Positions 19,435-31,875 of a DNA stretch of 64,000 nucleotides are shown in pieces. The stretch spans positions 62,001-126,000 of the forward strand of contig NBIV01000144.1 in assembly GCA_003194525.1 (NCBI GenBank), written 5' to 3'. A program made the translations under genes and the position numbers. The notes below the pieces were generated by a model. That model saw only the letters and a list, made by a program, of their open reading frames with translations, was not told the DNA's origin and did no database searches. Positions within the stretch are counted from its first letter, which is position 1; every line of letters starts with the position of its first letter. This DNA comes from Gracilariopsis chorda. Its lineage: Eukaryota; Rhodophyta; Florideophyceae; Gracilariales; Gracilariaceae.

Positions 19435-21400
19435 TTTTACCTTGGTTTGAGTATAATTGGCTCCATTGCCAGTTGTAACTCGTGTACTTTCCCTAGTTTT
19501 ATTCTACTCGATCTTCTGAAGAGATCGGCTACCTATTGGGTATTTCTACATGGCTTCAAAGCCGAGTTGACATCTTTTGCGACATACTGTCAATATGACG
19601 CGACAACATGCTTATGTCAGAGAAGCTGTGACCGACCACGTGGACAAATTTAGATCCGAAATACACGGCGCCTACTACTTAGAATGTTGGCAAATACCTC
19701 ACACGGTACAGCAATGATCAAACGGTCTAGGAGGTTCCCAAAAGATCCGTGCCAAGTCATCATGAGCACCTTAGGGCCATGCCAGATCATCAACACCCTG
19801 TCTGTTGCTGATCTTTGCCAGTTCATAGAACTATTCATCAGCTGGGGAATTCGCTAAGTAATCAAACGGCTAGATCCGGCATTGAACCAGGTAAACCAAC
19901 CACATATGGAGGCCAACGAGAATACCAAACACAATGCTGTTAAACTTGGATGGTTTCTCATTGAATAGTGGCACTGATAGAACTAGACTAGATCCCATTT
20001 ATAAACCCCGATGAATGCTCCGATCTTCGACTCGGATCATCAACATCGACGTCCAACTAATCTCAACCATTGCACCTATGTTCTTAACCCTCGAATCACC
20101 GAATACTCTTGAAGCCACACTAATGTAGTCAAAGAAGGTAAAGAATTTTAAAAATTGATTATAAGGCACGCAAATTGGGTATGAGGACTAAACGAGAAAA
20201 AATGGTATAACATAAGATGAAGAGCGCGGAATTTACTGCGGTCAAAAATCAAATTGCGCTTATGCTGTATTATGATAGTACAAAAGTACGTTTCAAGCGA
20301 CTTTGGCGTGGAGATCAGTTTAATAAACCTTGCTTCATGCTCTCCTTGTCGGAGAAAGGACTGGCAGGGGGAACAAGACACTTTTTCTTTGCTTAACTTG
20401 GCACGCTTCCCTGTTTCGCATCCATATACTACGACCTGTAGGTATCGATAAAGCTGTTTTATTTTTTCAGTGATGGCTGACTGGGGCGCATCCGAAAATC
20501 GCAAAACACATATTGCTAGGCTAGAGATTGTGATGAAGGCTCGTTTCTTTGCAACTATGGCGCACGTACAGCCGTAAGATATTTTCATGAACAACTTCCT
20601 TGTAAGCACGCAATTGGCCGGGAGCAAAACATCTAGGGGGATGGCTTAGCGCGATATCGCCCTCCATAGTCTACACTGTGCTTGCCTATCATCACCACGA
20701 TCTCTATCCTAGTACCATCACATGCTCTGACTTCTGCATTCGGCCCCGCATCGTGCTTGCCTATCAAAACCAGGATCTTCTACTCGTCTAAAACACGTGA
20801 GCTCTCGCTTACACTTTCTTCTAAGAAGTGCAGTGTTGTCTAAGGAAAGGTTTACTCTTTGCAATTGATTACGTGCGCTTGCTCTTGTGTTTTGTTCTAA
20901 GCATGCTGTAACTATGCGCCGTTTTGTCTCGAACACCTCTCAATCCCCTGGCTGTGCCTAAAAATATTGGCTCTAACATTAACGATAACCGAGTGTCTTT
21001 CTGCATAAGGCATATGCACCAATCTCTACAACTCGCGTGAAGAGGTCTATCTTCATCCTTCTAAACTCAAAACACATTGCTGAGTCAAGAATCGTGTTTA
21101 CGCAACGATGCCTGTGCATTAATCAGCAGCAACTCTTCCCCATCGGGATTTAAGTTTGACTCTACACATTAAAGAATTAATATAGGATGGGAGAACCCAA
21201 TGGAACAAGACAATGATAAAAATCAGTCGTGCAGTTCGGAACACGTTTTAACGTTTCAACTAAACGAATGTTCAATCACGAACGTGCCTTGCAATTCATC
21301 ACATCTACAAAGCAGCAGAGAGCCATCATGAATCAACCAAGCGTTGCTATTAATGGGTGACGGTAGTCATGCAGCAGCGTATTGAAGCACACCCCGCAGT
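19435..21400. other. no gene recognised
   Basis: AT-rich DNA right of the Helitron array. A minus-strand ORF at 20148-20588 (first ATG) has no recognisable motif and a composition I do not trust. A diverged direct repeat (gtgcttgcctatca..ac.a.gatct) occurs near 20679 and 20753. I see no TE ends or RNA genes. Confidence 0.4.
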
Positions 21401-22541
21401 ATCTCCTCAGAATCTGACGATATCAGCCACCAATATCTGGCTGACGTTCAGGGCTGCTCATCCATATTGCAACTACTGGTTCTAAGCTTAAAAAAAAGCA
21501 GTTAGAAAACTGATTTCGTCGAAAGCACTGCGCTGAAACGAGGGACTGGATTTGTGCAAAGTGAAAATGACAACCTACTGGATTCGATCGGAGAGTATTT
21601 GGCTTGGTATAGAGGAATGTGAGATGCTTTCTATGCGTCATAGTACAATCTTTCCAGCACGGATTCTTCATGCAGATTCATTCAGACAAAATTTTTCGTC
21701 AATAAATCGACGGTTGCAACTGGAGATTCAACAATTCGTCATCATGCGCTGCGGTTAAAGCAGCTCCAAGAGCAAATTACGCAAAGAGCCGATATTCGTG
21801 ATGGTGCAGAATCAGAGGAGAAGGTTCCTGATATTTTGAAGGAAAGCGGCAGGGAGAAGCACGAACAGGTTGCAGTTGAAGCCAATGAAGAGGGATCATC
21901 GAAGAGAGACAGTGATGCAGACAGTTGTTCGTGTAAGTGAAAACTGCGTTCTCCTTCACCACAACCACTGGCTCGGAAAAGATTGCCCAGTGAGGCATGT
22001 TGATACGCCAAGGATTCTCATTGGATGCCCACTGGATACATTGTTGTAGAAATGGATGCACCGCTGGTGCGCGTATGATGAGTCAAAAAATACAGCGGGA
22101 AAAATTGCCACCTGCCAGATGCACATCGAAACCATTGCCAGCGTCACAGGGACAGAAAAAATCAGAACCGTTCAAATGTGGCACGGCCAAACGTATTCAT
22201 GGACCTACACCCAAACTGTCCAAGTATTTGACCAGTATGTGCCGAGAAGACGCCATCGAACCCGTCAACGACTATGGCGCCCTTGCAATCAACGCGACCG
22301 AGCTACTAGTTCTGTAACCTGCGATCAGCGTTATTACTGACCTCTTGGCACGCCGATTTTGTGATGTAGTTGCAGGCTTAGAGGCGAACGCGATTCGGCA
22401 CGTATGCCGTGCATTCCGACCGAACACAAGGGAAGCATGGTTCGTGTACACGGTGTGTCGTTTTGTTACCATTTTAGGAAATAACACTGCACAGCACTGC
22501 CTCCTAAGAATGGCTGTTATTGGAATCCACTACGGTCAACA
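21401..22541. other. possible spliced exon, otherwise nothing recognised
   Basis: A plus-strand open stretch of about 64 codons, from roughly 21747 to 21940, encodes a charged, coiled-coil-like sequence (LKQLQEQITQRADIRDG, then KESGREKHEQVAVEANEEG). It is followed at once by a GTAAGT, a perfect splice-donor consensus. I could not identify the partner exons. The rest shows only short ORFs. Confidence 0.25.
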
Positions 22542-24050
22542 TCAGTTCCGCCTCGGTGCTGTGGAACCACCACCCTTTCTAATACCAGAACCAATGCCAT
22601 TGTGGCCTCCAACGCTACTACCAGACGGTTGTGGTCGTCTAGTTGCGCTGCACTGAGGAACATTTTGCAGGTGCGGGTGTCCAGATATACTACGGCGTTC
22701 GATATTTGCCTGAGCTACAGGTATAGATTTTGTTGGAGACTGAGTGATTGAACGCATACTCTCAGCTGGCACATGCGAATTCGGTACTTCAGGTTGAACT
22801 GACTCTCTCTCTTCCGTCAGCAATGGAACAGATGTGGAGAATACATGTGTTATCTCATGGTCGTCATCGTTTTGAATTGCACAAACTTTAGTGCTCTGCT
22901 CACGATTTCTGGCAAGTGGCGGCATGATAGCTCCTGCCCCGTCATTCCGTTCTGGTGGCAGATGAGAGGCGGTATCTGCCCCTTCTTGAGTCGAATTGAT
23001 TCTGGGAACTGCCGCTGAGAGGTTATCACTGGGTCGTGCTTCCAGACGTGGAACACTAAAACCAGTACTGTAGTCCGGTCCCGCCTGAGGCTCTCTTGTA
23101 TGAGCATGTTTACGGCCCATTGACCCTCCGCCTTCCGAAGAATCAGATAATGTCTTCCAATTTTGGATCGCAGCTCTACCACAACACTTAGGTGATTTCG
23201 AAACAGTGAACGGTAAATCAGCGTGCCGTTATCTGGCAAGATATTTGTGCAATACAGATAATCCCTTATGCTTCGCAATGCAGCAAACACAAATTCCTCG
23301 GAAAGAGGATGATCAGGAAGATACTTGCGACGTTCCAGGACTGCCATTTTTCGGTTGAATACCTCCGGCATGCGTTTCTGTGAGCCTTTACCTTCCACAC
23401 CAGAACTGCTCCTTCGTCGGGACTCCAGAATTTCTCCTTCGTCGGGACTCGGCCCGAGTAGGAATTAAAACAACGCGTTCCTCCCACAATAGGATGGTGC
23501 CTGCTGAGCTGGGTTGGGGGTTTTGAACGGATTGGTTAGTGGGAGTCATTAGGGTTGTCGATGTTCTAGACTGTGAGAAACAGACGTGAAATATGTACGA
23601 AGAGCAAGGAGTGGGAGACCAACAAGCCTGCCACACAACTTTGAAATGGAGAAGAGAGGGACTTGTATCGTTCCCTACGTTGGAGGTGGCGTAATTATAC
23701 AGTGATGAGTACAGTTTCGTTTCATAAAGGCCGGATTCCTTATTCCATATGGCGTATAACTGGTTCATGATATCCTTAAAAGTATGTGCCTTAATTTTGA
23801 CTTCGTATTTGCACGTTCCCTTCTCTAACCAACGTAACCTGTAATAACCTTTCACGCATGGTGTGGAGGCAACGCTTTCGTCAAAATGCAGGTAGTAGAG
23901 CGTCTGGGAGTGCCTTCGTTGGCCTGGAAGTTTGTACGGGGGAGGAAAGTGCAAGCATTGAGCGAAGCTGTTAATCGAAAGGCAGTTGTGGGAGACGAAG
24001 AGCAATAAATAGCAAACACAATGGAGCTCCAGGTACTCAGGTCAAGCAGC
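22542..24050 (-). CDS. unrecognised protein gene, broken or spliced, oriented opposite to the EnSpm transposase
   Basis: Minus-strand open pieces lie at 23388-24005 (with ASTPCVKGYYRLRWLEKGTCK), at 22850-23398 (KMAVLERRKYLPDHPLSEEF) and at 22542-23120 (a Ser/Pro/Gly-rich tail, GSSVGGHNGIGSGI). They follow each other on the same strand in changing frames, consistent with one decayed or intron-containing gene of about 450 codons. A 26-bp direct repeat (ctccttcgtcgggactc..) lies at about 23408-23446. The probable start lies less than 100 bp from the start of the divergent transposase gene. Many EnSpm/CACTA elements carry a second gene, so this may be the element's accessory protein; I recognise no domain. 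Confidence 0.35.
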
Positions 24051-24082
24051 ATTTTGATTCGTTGCCTACACCGTCGAAGAGA

Positions 24083-25612
24083 ATGAAAAGCACAACATTC
24101 CTTGTAAGACCTTTTCAAGCGCTGGAACCAGACCACGGGAATGCTTCTTGCCCGAATTCAAAGAATTCAAAAGAGAACTCATCGCGTAATCCGTCACACG
24201 TTTATGATTGTGACCGTAGCCCTGGCCCCGCAAGAACCCGTGATATTACTCGTTACGATGAAGGACAAAACCAGACTCGCCATAGAGCTCTGCAACCGCC
24301 AAAGAACCATGATTACGGTTTTATCGAACACATGGATCAAGAAAGCATAGTTCGGGAAAACGATGTGGCCCACCAACCAGCACAGGATCATCAGAGTGCT
24401 GAAGAAGATGCTGGAAAAACGTTTATTCTGTCCTATATAGCGCAATTAGAGACCACATGTAGTGTGGTTGTTGAAATGCACAGGAATGAAGCCGAGCAAA
24501 ACGTTCTTTTGCGTCAAAACAATTGGGATGTCGCTGAAACATTCATGGATGAATGCAGCCAATTCTCGAAGCCACAGAAACTCCGTCTTCTGAAATGGGA
24601 GCTCATGACATCTAGCTTTGTTGGCGGTCGTCCTTCTGGACGCATGGAAGACCTGAAAGAGGCCAAGTCGAAACGGTTGATGGAAGTACTGTTTATAATC
24701 GAATTTGGAGGACTTTCCGAGAGTCAAGCTCGACGACTTTTGCGAACAAGTTGGATAGCTTCCAAACTTGGCTATGATGTGATCTGTCGGTATAATAGGA
24801 AAAGAGCAAGAGTGCGAAGATGCTTTGGAGCTATATCCCGCCATGATCATGCACCAATGTTCGCACGACCCCTTCATGATGCACAGTGCCCACGCCTTGG
24901 TTGTGACAGTCGCATCACCGTTCATCGCAAGTATTGGTACCGATTGATCTCAGATCAGCTTTCCGCGTTGTGCAGAGAGCTCACTTACTTTGACTGCCTT
25001 ATGAACGGATGCGTACAAGCCTATAATTCTATTGCTAATAACGAGACTGATATGCTGTGTGCCAACTATTACAGTGGCGAGTACTTCCGAGATAAACACG
25101 GAGACCAAATGCTATCTTGGAACAGAGATGAAGAGCTTTACATTTTCTTATCTTTCTCCACGGATGCTGTCGAAGTGTACCGAGGGCGAGTGATGATGCG
25201 ATCTCTGTGGCCTGTGATGTTCACGGTTTTGAATTATCCTCCTGAATATCGTTTTCAAGCATCAAATGCTCTTCTTTCGGGATTTGTTCCTGGATGCCAT
25301 GATACAAAGAACTTTGACTGTTTCCTTGCGCCACTTTTCCAAGACGTACAGCAGCTCGAAAAGGGGGTACCTATGCTTTGTTATGATGGAACGGTTAGAA
25401 CTATATACGCATCGCTTCTCTTCATCACCTCCGATTGGCCTGCTACGAGCACAATTCTTGGCATGAAGGGTCCTAACGCTGAGCTCCCGTGCCAAAAATG
25501 TCACAAGAAAGTCCGAAGAATGTCTGGTGGAGGAAGCCACCTTTGGCTACTTCTAGAACGAGTTTGTGAGGCAGCAGAGCCACACCAATCACCATATTAC
25601 ATCCAATCATAG
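24083..25612 (+). pseudogene. EnSpm/CACTA-like transposase (Tnp2 domain), N-terminal and core part
   Basis: The ATG at 24083 (MKSTTFLVRP) opens about 509 codons. The N-terminal third is polar. The core holds the Tnp2-type block: DDE-nuclease-like ELYIFLSFSTDAVEVYRG, then RSLWPVMFTVLNYPPEYRF, LLSGFVPG, LAPLFQDVQQLEKGV, and ATSTILGMKGPNAELPCQ followed by CQKCHKK. This matches the pattern in plant and fungal Tnp2 proteins: 'S.w Pi.l.i.NLPp..R......l.g..pG......fL.P...EL..L..GV', followed by a Cys pair. The ORF ends at a TAG (25610-25612), beyond which homology continues in the same frame. Broken in the standard code. Confidence 0.85.
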
Positions 25613-26593
25613 TGCCCTGTACCAAGAACAGAAAGAGGTATGAAGCTTGTATGGAACCGGTTGAATGCCGCCGTAAGTAAAGCAGCTCGGGATAGAATTG
25701 TAAAGGAGACTGGAGTGAAAAAGAGCCCCTTTCTGACCAACCTTATGGTTGAGTTTGTGAGAGGTACCCCGTATGATCCAATTCACTTATGGCTCCTTCG
25801 ATGGGTTAAGCATCTCATTTCTCTTCGTACCGGTACACATCCAAAATGCTTCGAAAGGACGTACTCGTTTGTACTTGATGAGCAGCTCATATGGTATGTT
25901 AACGATGCTCTTGCAGAGGGTTACAAGGGAGTCCCAGCAGTATGGGGAAGACGGCCAGAGTCATTCAGGTACATTGGTGGATACAAGGCGGAAGACCACC
26001 AATACTTCGCTCTCTACTACGGATGTATAGTGTTTTGCAGAAGGACAATTGAGAGACATTTAGTATCGCTTTGGAATTTGACTTCAAGGATTACATTCAT
26101 TTTTTTCGACCCCACAACCTCCAAGAATAATGCAAGGAGGCTTTCAGATTTGCTGGCGAACGCCCATTCTCTTTTCATCGATATGTATTACAAATCAGGA
26201 TCAAAAGCCTTTGTGCTGACCCTTACAACCCATGCAAGTCTCCACCTTCCGGAAATGCTGCGGGATAGCGGACCGCTACAAAACGTGTCTCAGTTTGTTG
26301 TAGAGCGAGTTGCTGGAACGCTGAGTGAAATGACGAGGTCTACTCAGCGCCCTGAGGCAAACCTCTTTCACAAGACCCATAATTTGTTTGCACTGCGAAT
26401 CATAGGTGGTGGAATGGGACAAGGGGTACAGAAGATGTCACAAAACCCAGTTTCTGGCGCCTCACACGGTTCTATGCACAGCTCAAAGTCTGACTGTTCA
26501 GAAAGTATGCAAAGTTTCAATGATGAGGTTCAATTTCAAAGTACGATGAACGTGGCCACATCCCTCATGCGTGCTTCTACATCCTCGATATAG
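25613..26593 (+). pseudogene. EnSpm/CACTA-like transposase, C-terminal part
   Basis: Same frame as the upstream ORF. It contains the segment with KETGVKKSPFL and YDPIHLWLLRWVKHLISL (the family's 'D.mH....G..k' position) and FRYIGGYKAEDHQYFALYY (the family's 'i..lKA.Ewr.fllyy'). Later residues HLPEMLRDSGPLQNVSQFVVE match 'HL.e.i...Gp......f..E...g'. Beyond about 26.42 kb better-looking coding sense lies in another frame, so a frameshift is likely there. The ORF ends at a TAG. Confidence 0.8.
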
Positions 26594-26636
26594 GTATCGG
26601 GAAGGCGCTGTGTTGTAGGTGGTGTCGAACGCTTTA

Positions 26637-27230
26637 AGGATGCCACAGAATAACTCCAAGGCTGCCACCCCGTCACTGCACATGACATCCAGATCGCTGA
26701 ACTCCGAATATTTCCGTTCACCACCAGAGCTAACGGAGACCAAAGTTTTGGGGCCTCAGAGTTTTGCTGAGTTTCAACGTCAAGCCAGGCAGGAGTGCCA
26801 CCGTGTAAGTCAACGTTGCTGGATAGCTGCTCACTTTATGAAAGAGGAATCCGTTGCCTCTTTGGAGGATGGAACACAACTGATTGAAGTATACTACGGG
26901 CGTATTGATGAAATTTCAGAGACAAGGGCTACATATTGCAGACCAGTGGAGCAGTTGACGATTGTTGTAGAACTTCATCTCGTTCGAGTTAATTGGATGC
27001 ACGGACTACGGGTTGATGAAATTACTGGACAAGCATTCACTGATCTCAGTGGAAGGGAGCGAAAGGGGTCATTGCGAGACATTCGAAGGACCACTGAGAA
27101 CATTTCCTGCTTAAACCGTCTCATTGGTTTCATGGACTACAACGGCAGACGCACATTTCCTGACTCAGTTCAGCTCGAATCTCAAAGCAACGAAGGAAGA
27201 AATGGAGTTCTAAGAGGAGTCATTGTTTAA
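26637..27230 (+). pseudogene. probable C-terminal region of the EnSpm-like protein or accessory ORF
   Basis: About 197 codons from the ATG at 26637 (MPQNNSKAATP). The segment DGTQLIEVYYGRIDEI ... LHLVRVNWM resembles the C-terminal 'yG.i..ff.h.......LA.V.w' segment of EnSpm transposases, so it is probably the displaced end of the same protein, separated by a frameshift or intron. A separate ORF cannot be excluded. Confidence 0.5.
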
Positions 27231-28120
27231 GTTCGTGGAGGTACGGGACAATCCGGCTGGAGATAAGGTGAAGTATTGCGCGGCAGATTACCCAATCATT
27301 GGGGTTCTACCAGACTGGTAAATTCTTAGTCGTAATGATTAGCAACAGAATAGGGATGCTAACTTCAATGTGTACCTCAATAAAATTCTGATTCCAGGTA
27401 CAGCTATATAGGATGTACACGGGTGTCAAATAAAAGCACCTGAGTGGTTGTCACTGGGCAAACTCTCGTGCGTAATTGGACAAATATCAAATCATTATAC
27501 ACGTCTACCGGATATGATCCGTATATCAGCGAGTACAGTTCTGTCAAGAAACGATGCACATCCGATGCACATAATGTCGTTCATCATATGCACATCACAT
27601 GGTCTACTGATGGACATTTTTTGCGCATCTATACCGTTTATACTGTGGTTATCTCAAGCATAGCTATGGTACATTCAATGAACATCAACGGAACATCTAT
27701 AACCTCTTCAATTCCCGTTATATGTAATCTATGTAACCGCACATCTTACGGATATCCGTGGCGCATCCACCTACCTCGGTGGGTTGGATTATTTGCAGAA
27801 TAGAAACGATGGACAATAATCTGTTATAGAAATCATGGAGGCGTCAATTATGCAACACCATGCGTTATGAGAGACAACGTATCAGAGAAGCATCGCTTAT
27901 AGAGAAGCAGAGAAGCTAAGGAGAGAAAAACGGAGACAATAGCACTTGGAACGTTTAGAGGAAGGTTGCCAGCATAGAAATGAGGATAGAGTGCGGCGCC
28001 AAGAAAACAAAAGAAGATTGGATGAGCAAAAAACGTAACGATATACAAATTATGATTATGTCGTTTCTGGGACAGCGAGAAAAGCTCGATATTAATGATA
28101 CTGAAAAAGAAAACAAGTAA
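27231..28120. other. no gene recognised
   Basis: AT-rich sequence after the EnSpm-like ORFs. Short ORFs only, with no repeats, TE ends or RNA genes that I can support. Confidence 0.4.
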
Positions 28121-28735
28121 TCAAACTGTCCAGTAATGGCCAGGGACGAATTGATTAGCCTCAACACTTAATTTAGGCGTAGAATTGCCTAGACTTTCAC
28201 TGATTCCAACAAGTCTGGAGCACAGATTTTGTAACATGACAACATACTGCAGGATTAGTGCCCTTTGACGGCGTTCTTCATACAAAAGATCATGTGTAAA
28301 CCTTGCAAATCTTGCTTGAAACGCACTTATACCCCAATCGGGCGCCTGAAGTGCAGAAGCTGCCTGTCGCAGGTGATAAAGTTCCTGTATTGTACCATCA
28401 CTGTTAGTGATGCAGACTTGCGAAGACGTGACCAAATACGGATACATTTCCTTGCAGAACGCTGAGTCTACTATGCAACGTACGCCAAACCTTTGAAAAG
28501 TTCTTTGCAGCTTGGCGTAAACGTTACCCTACTCAGCCATGATCAAATCATGCATAGCCCGTGGCGCATGCAGCGAAAATGCGATAACCACGCCAGTTGG
28601 TGCAAACAGCAAAACAGTTCCCACATAATGGCCATGGTTCCAACCGTTGTGGAACTCGATTTGTATAGTAAAATCACCATTTTGGTCCAAATACAACTTC
28701 AGTTCGTCTGCGACACAGTCTACATCATACAAAGC
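28121..28735 (-). pseudogene. Harbinger-like (DDE_Tnp_4) transposase remnant
   Basis: On the minus strand the family pattern is clear: DELKLYLDQNGDFTIQIEF, then HNGWNHGHYVGTVLLFAPTG, AMHDLIMAE, GNVYAKLQRTFQRFG and CIVDSAFCKEMYPYL. In PIF/Harbinger-type transposases these are the first catalytic Asp (usually DGLKL, here DELKL), the (Y/H)NGW.H.H block, the second Asp (HDS, here HDL) and the region of the last acidic residue (VDSAF). The frame runs to 28121 with one in-frame TAG at 28529-28531; another stop lies just upstream of the conserved start. The N-terminal helix-turn-helix and terminal repeats are not found. Dead fragment. Confidence 0.75.
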
Positions 28736-29795
28736 AGGTTATGAAGCCTCAAACACTATCATCTAGTCATTAACTTCTTCTTCTGAAGTCACGGGCATCG
28801 TAGTGAAATGATCATGAAGAAGATCCTTTAACAAAATCAGCCTTGAAAATCGCAAGAACAGTGAGCATACCCAACCAGTGATACCACACAACATGCAGAG
28901 GACAAGCACTGCATTTTTCGTGCGATGTAATGTCACTAATAGCCCTAAGCATTGTGTAACATTCAGAAATCTTGGTCTATCAAAATCGGAATCTTTTGTC
29001 TACGAGTTTGATCTCACCGTTCATAGAATAAAGCGTACATCTGTTGTACAATGGATCAAACATAAGTAGCAAGTCTCAAACGCTGCAGCGATGAAAAGCG
29101 GTTATTGTGATAAGAGATTGGCTATATCCACTTCCAAAAGAGTTTCATAGCAAGGCATATGCTGATGCTGCAATGCATGTCCTGTAATGCGTCTATCACG
29201 TTTTTGCCTTGGTTAAAAATCACTTCGATGTTTGAATTGGGTTGTGAATGTTTCTTATTCGTTGGATTATGTACATCTTCGAATCATTCTGAGGTTAACG
29301 ATAAAGGGTGAATAGAGCTAATATGAAAGAGTGGAAATCTGGGATCTGAGGCAGTCACAGAGGTTTCAAGAGATTCTTGAAGAAGAATTATTCTCTGCAG
29401 GTGCATACTACCGCTAGAAAATCTAATAGTACGAGGCGTAGCAATGATATCGCGCTAAATGTAATAAGGCAAGTTATGATTTCAGCCTCTTCTTTTTATC
29501 TGACAGTTTAAGGGTGAAGTTGATTGCTGAGCGTACCATTTTGTTATTTTTGTAAGCTTTAACTTTGTTCGTTGATAGTTCTGTGTTTATGTAGATGTTA
29601 TATCTCTAATTCGGCAGATTTGCCAGAATTAGTGAACGAGTTTTACTAAAACCCATTGTAACTACCGAACCGACCATGGTTTTCAGATTCTTAGAATGTC
29701 GTTGGTACGTCAAGAAGATCAACATAGAGCAACTCACACAAAAGCCAGCAACATGCTTTACTCGCCATGTGAAATCACAAACAAACTTATAGCTC
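28736..29795. other. no gene recognised
   Basis: AT-rich DNA with short ORFs of no recognisable kind. It may include the eroded N-terminal side of the Harbinger-like element, but I cannot show it. Confidence 0.35.
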
Positions 29796-30269
29796 TCAAC
29801 GCTCAGAAACGCAGCTTGCCAAAATACAACAAACAAATATGCCTGCGTCTACGAGTATAACGGTTCCGAAATTTGAACTCGTAACGTCCTCTTCGTCACT
29901 GCCTGGCACAGCTTTACGTGCTACAGGCTTCATAGTAGACATGAGCTCCCCATCGCCATGTGCGAGAGCTCTAAGCCGGCGACGTTCCCGCCTAACACTT
30001 TGGGACTGTGCCAGAAGTTCTTGCGTTCTCTTCCGCTTTACAGAAAGGTGCAAAATACGCTCAATATGTACTTGGAGTTCTTTTACGCCGTGGTCCATTT
30101 CCGCTCCCATCTCTTTTTTATTGTGCCCCACTTCTTGCTTTCGCTTAAGTAACGCCCCCAGCACTACAGTAGATGTCACATGTGCCCCTGCGGACGTATC
30201 TACCCTCACATTCGTGCTCTTTGCAACCCCTGCGTCTTGCAGTAACATTGTAACATACTGGATGAACAT
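29796..30269 (-). CDS. hypothetical 157-aa charged helical protein
   Basis: Starts at an ATG (MFIQYVTMLLQDAG). The middle is strongly helical and charged (KELQVHIERILHLSVKRKR, then RRERRRLRALAHGDGE), suggesting a coiled coil or DNA-binding helix, and the C-terminus is hydrophobic. An acidic ORF follows on the same strand just upstream (30290-30523). Such pairs occur in DNA transposons, but I recognise neither. Confidence 0.35.
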   Translation of the reverse strand: MFIQYVTMLLQDAGVAKSTNVRVDTSAGAHVTSTVVLGALLKRKQEVGHNKKEMGAEMDHGVKELQVHIERILHLSVKRKRTQELLAQSQSVRRERRRLRALAHGDGELMSTMKPVARKAVPGSDEEDVTSSNFGTVILVDAGIFVCCILASCVSER

Positions 30270-30289
30270 AAAGGCTGCGAAAGTGGTAG

Positions 30290-30523
30290 TTATGCATCGA
30301 TTAAATGTAGTGCATTTTCTTCTCCAACCAATTCGTTCCTTGCAATGAGGTGTAGTACGTCATTGTTCTCGTCGTCCATTTGATCCCCTGCATTAATTTC
30401 GAATTGGACATGGTCATTTCTTGAAATAATGTTAGGTAGTTGGACTGCTTCTCCTTCAATTTCATCTTGGTAATTGTACACGTTCGTTATTGTTTCATCC
30501 CCAACATCTTCGATTGTATCCAT
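30290..30523 (-). CDS. hypothetical acidic 77-aa ORF
   Basis: First ATG at 30523 (MDTIEDVGDETITN). Very acidic (QMDDENND, IEDVGDE). It is separated by about 20 bp from the minus-strand 157-aa ORF, and the two may be exons or broken halves of one gene. No domain recognised. Confidence 0.25.
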   Translation of the reverse strand: MDTIEDVGDETITNVYNYQDEIEGEAVQLPNIISRNDHVQFEINAGDQMDDENNDVLHLIARNELVGEENALHLIDA

Positions 30524-30539
30524 TTGTTCCTCTTGCAAT

Positions 30540-31409
30540 ACGTGTACGGTATCGTGAACTTGTGTCGCGGCTTCTTTGTTTTCGCATTTGTCAGAGTCTC
30601 ATGAACATCCCAAGCATTTTTTCCCACGTTTCAGACAGGAAAATTTTCGGTTGCTGCCCTTCCGTTTACAAGCGCATTTCGCAACTAGCTCCGTCATTCT
30701 TCTATCTAAGGAACTAATGTCTTACTCTCTTTCCAACAGTAGGTGATCATTATCATCGAAACTACTACTTTCGTCGCAGCCTTTTACGGTGTCTGCGGAA
30801 AGATTCTCCCTTTGAGCTTTTGACCAGTACTGGAAGACGACGAATATTACTCTCCTCGCATGCAACAAAACATTTTTGTCAATAACACGAAAGTGGACGA
30901 AGATTATTGTCGAAAGGAGAATAACCCTTGCCTTTAAATATGCAACAACCGTGATTATTTCCTCTTGATTGTGGGTCTGCCATGAATGCACCGTTTAAAG
31001 AGCGCCTTGTCTCATTATGGTGAAATGAACAAAGTCTAGCTTCAGTCATCTGATGAAGAAGAAATCGTGCATCTTATTCGAGCAATCCAGAATGCAAACA
31101 AAGTTCTGAGTAGAGGAGCTCACGTGCTTCTTTACCGTACATTTGAAGATGGGAAAGCTGAATATTCAGAGTTCGGTTTCATTTTTGGTCTTCTAGATTC
31201 AGTATTCAATTCAGCTTGTTATTATTGTTCAAATAATCGCAAATATAATAACACAAGTTTGATGTACAAGCTGGAGTAATACGGCTTTTCCAATCCTTAA
31301 GAGCAGCTTCAGCTTTTGTTTCCTCGTAACATTTTGATTCTACAATTACTGACCATCCAATCTTTTTAGACCTGCCGTTAGGGAATAACATTAATGAAGC
31401 TGCAATCTT
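30540..31409. other. no gene recognised
   Basis: Short ORFs only. A plus-strand stretch at about 31046-31280 (EEEIVHLIRAIQNANKVL, then HVLLYRTFEDGKAEYSE) looks weakly coding but has no recognisable domain. Confidence 0.3.
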
Positions 31410-31875
31410 TCAATTAAACCAATTGGAATAGGAAGACGTATCGATTGCAGCTGGTTTTTCTATGTGGTGGGAGTTTAGGAACACAATTGTAGTTGGTCTC
31501 TTTCGATCGTTCTCATTGTGGGCTGGGCAGGAACCATGTTTCATGTCATTCGATGGATCGCTTGTAACTTCTTTTGTCGAGAACTCCATTGCCACAACTA
31601 CCTCTGCCAGCTGCAGCTCCTGAAGGTTTGTCATAAGACAGACCAGCGGAATAATATCACTTCCGGCTCTGCACAGATGCGGAAGAACAAGTGAGTCTCG
31701 AGAGAGAACCACTTGAGTGCTGCTGATCATCACCATGTACGGTAAAATTCAATGGAGAGATAATGTCTGCCCACATTTCAGAAGTGGCGAATTGCTGCAG
31801 GAGAGGCGTTATGAGAACCTTGCTTTCTGTATTGTTTTGGTCCGTACGGACTGTCTTCTTGCATTCGGTACCTAT

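Larger units (their letters stand above)
24083..27230 (+). mobile_element. EnSpm/CACTA-like DNA transposon coding region
   Basis: Coding core of a DNA transposon related to the EnSpm/CACTA Tnp2 group. It consists of two ORFs in one frame (24083-25612 and 25613-26593) separated only by a TAG, and a third downstream (26637-27230) in another frame. I looked for CACTA...TAGTG terminal inverted repeats around 21-31 kb and did not find a convincing pair, so the element's borders are unknown. Confidence 0.75.

Noticed and set aside
20148-20627. 159-codon minus-strand ORF as a gene
   Set aside because: The listed start is not ATG, no motif is visible, and the amino-acid composition is not convincing.
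24083-31400. CACTA terminal inverted repeats
   Set aside because: Isolated cacta/tagtg words occur, but none form a matched pair with shared subterminal sequence at plausible borders.
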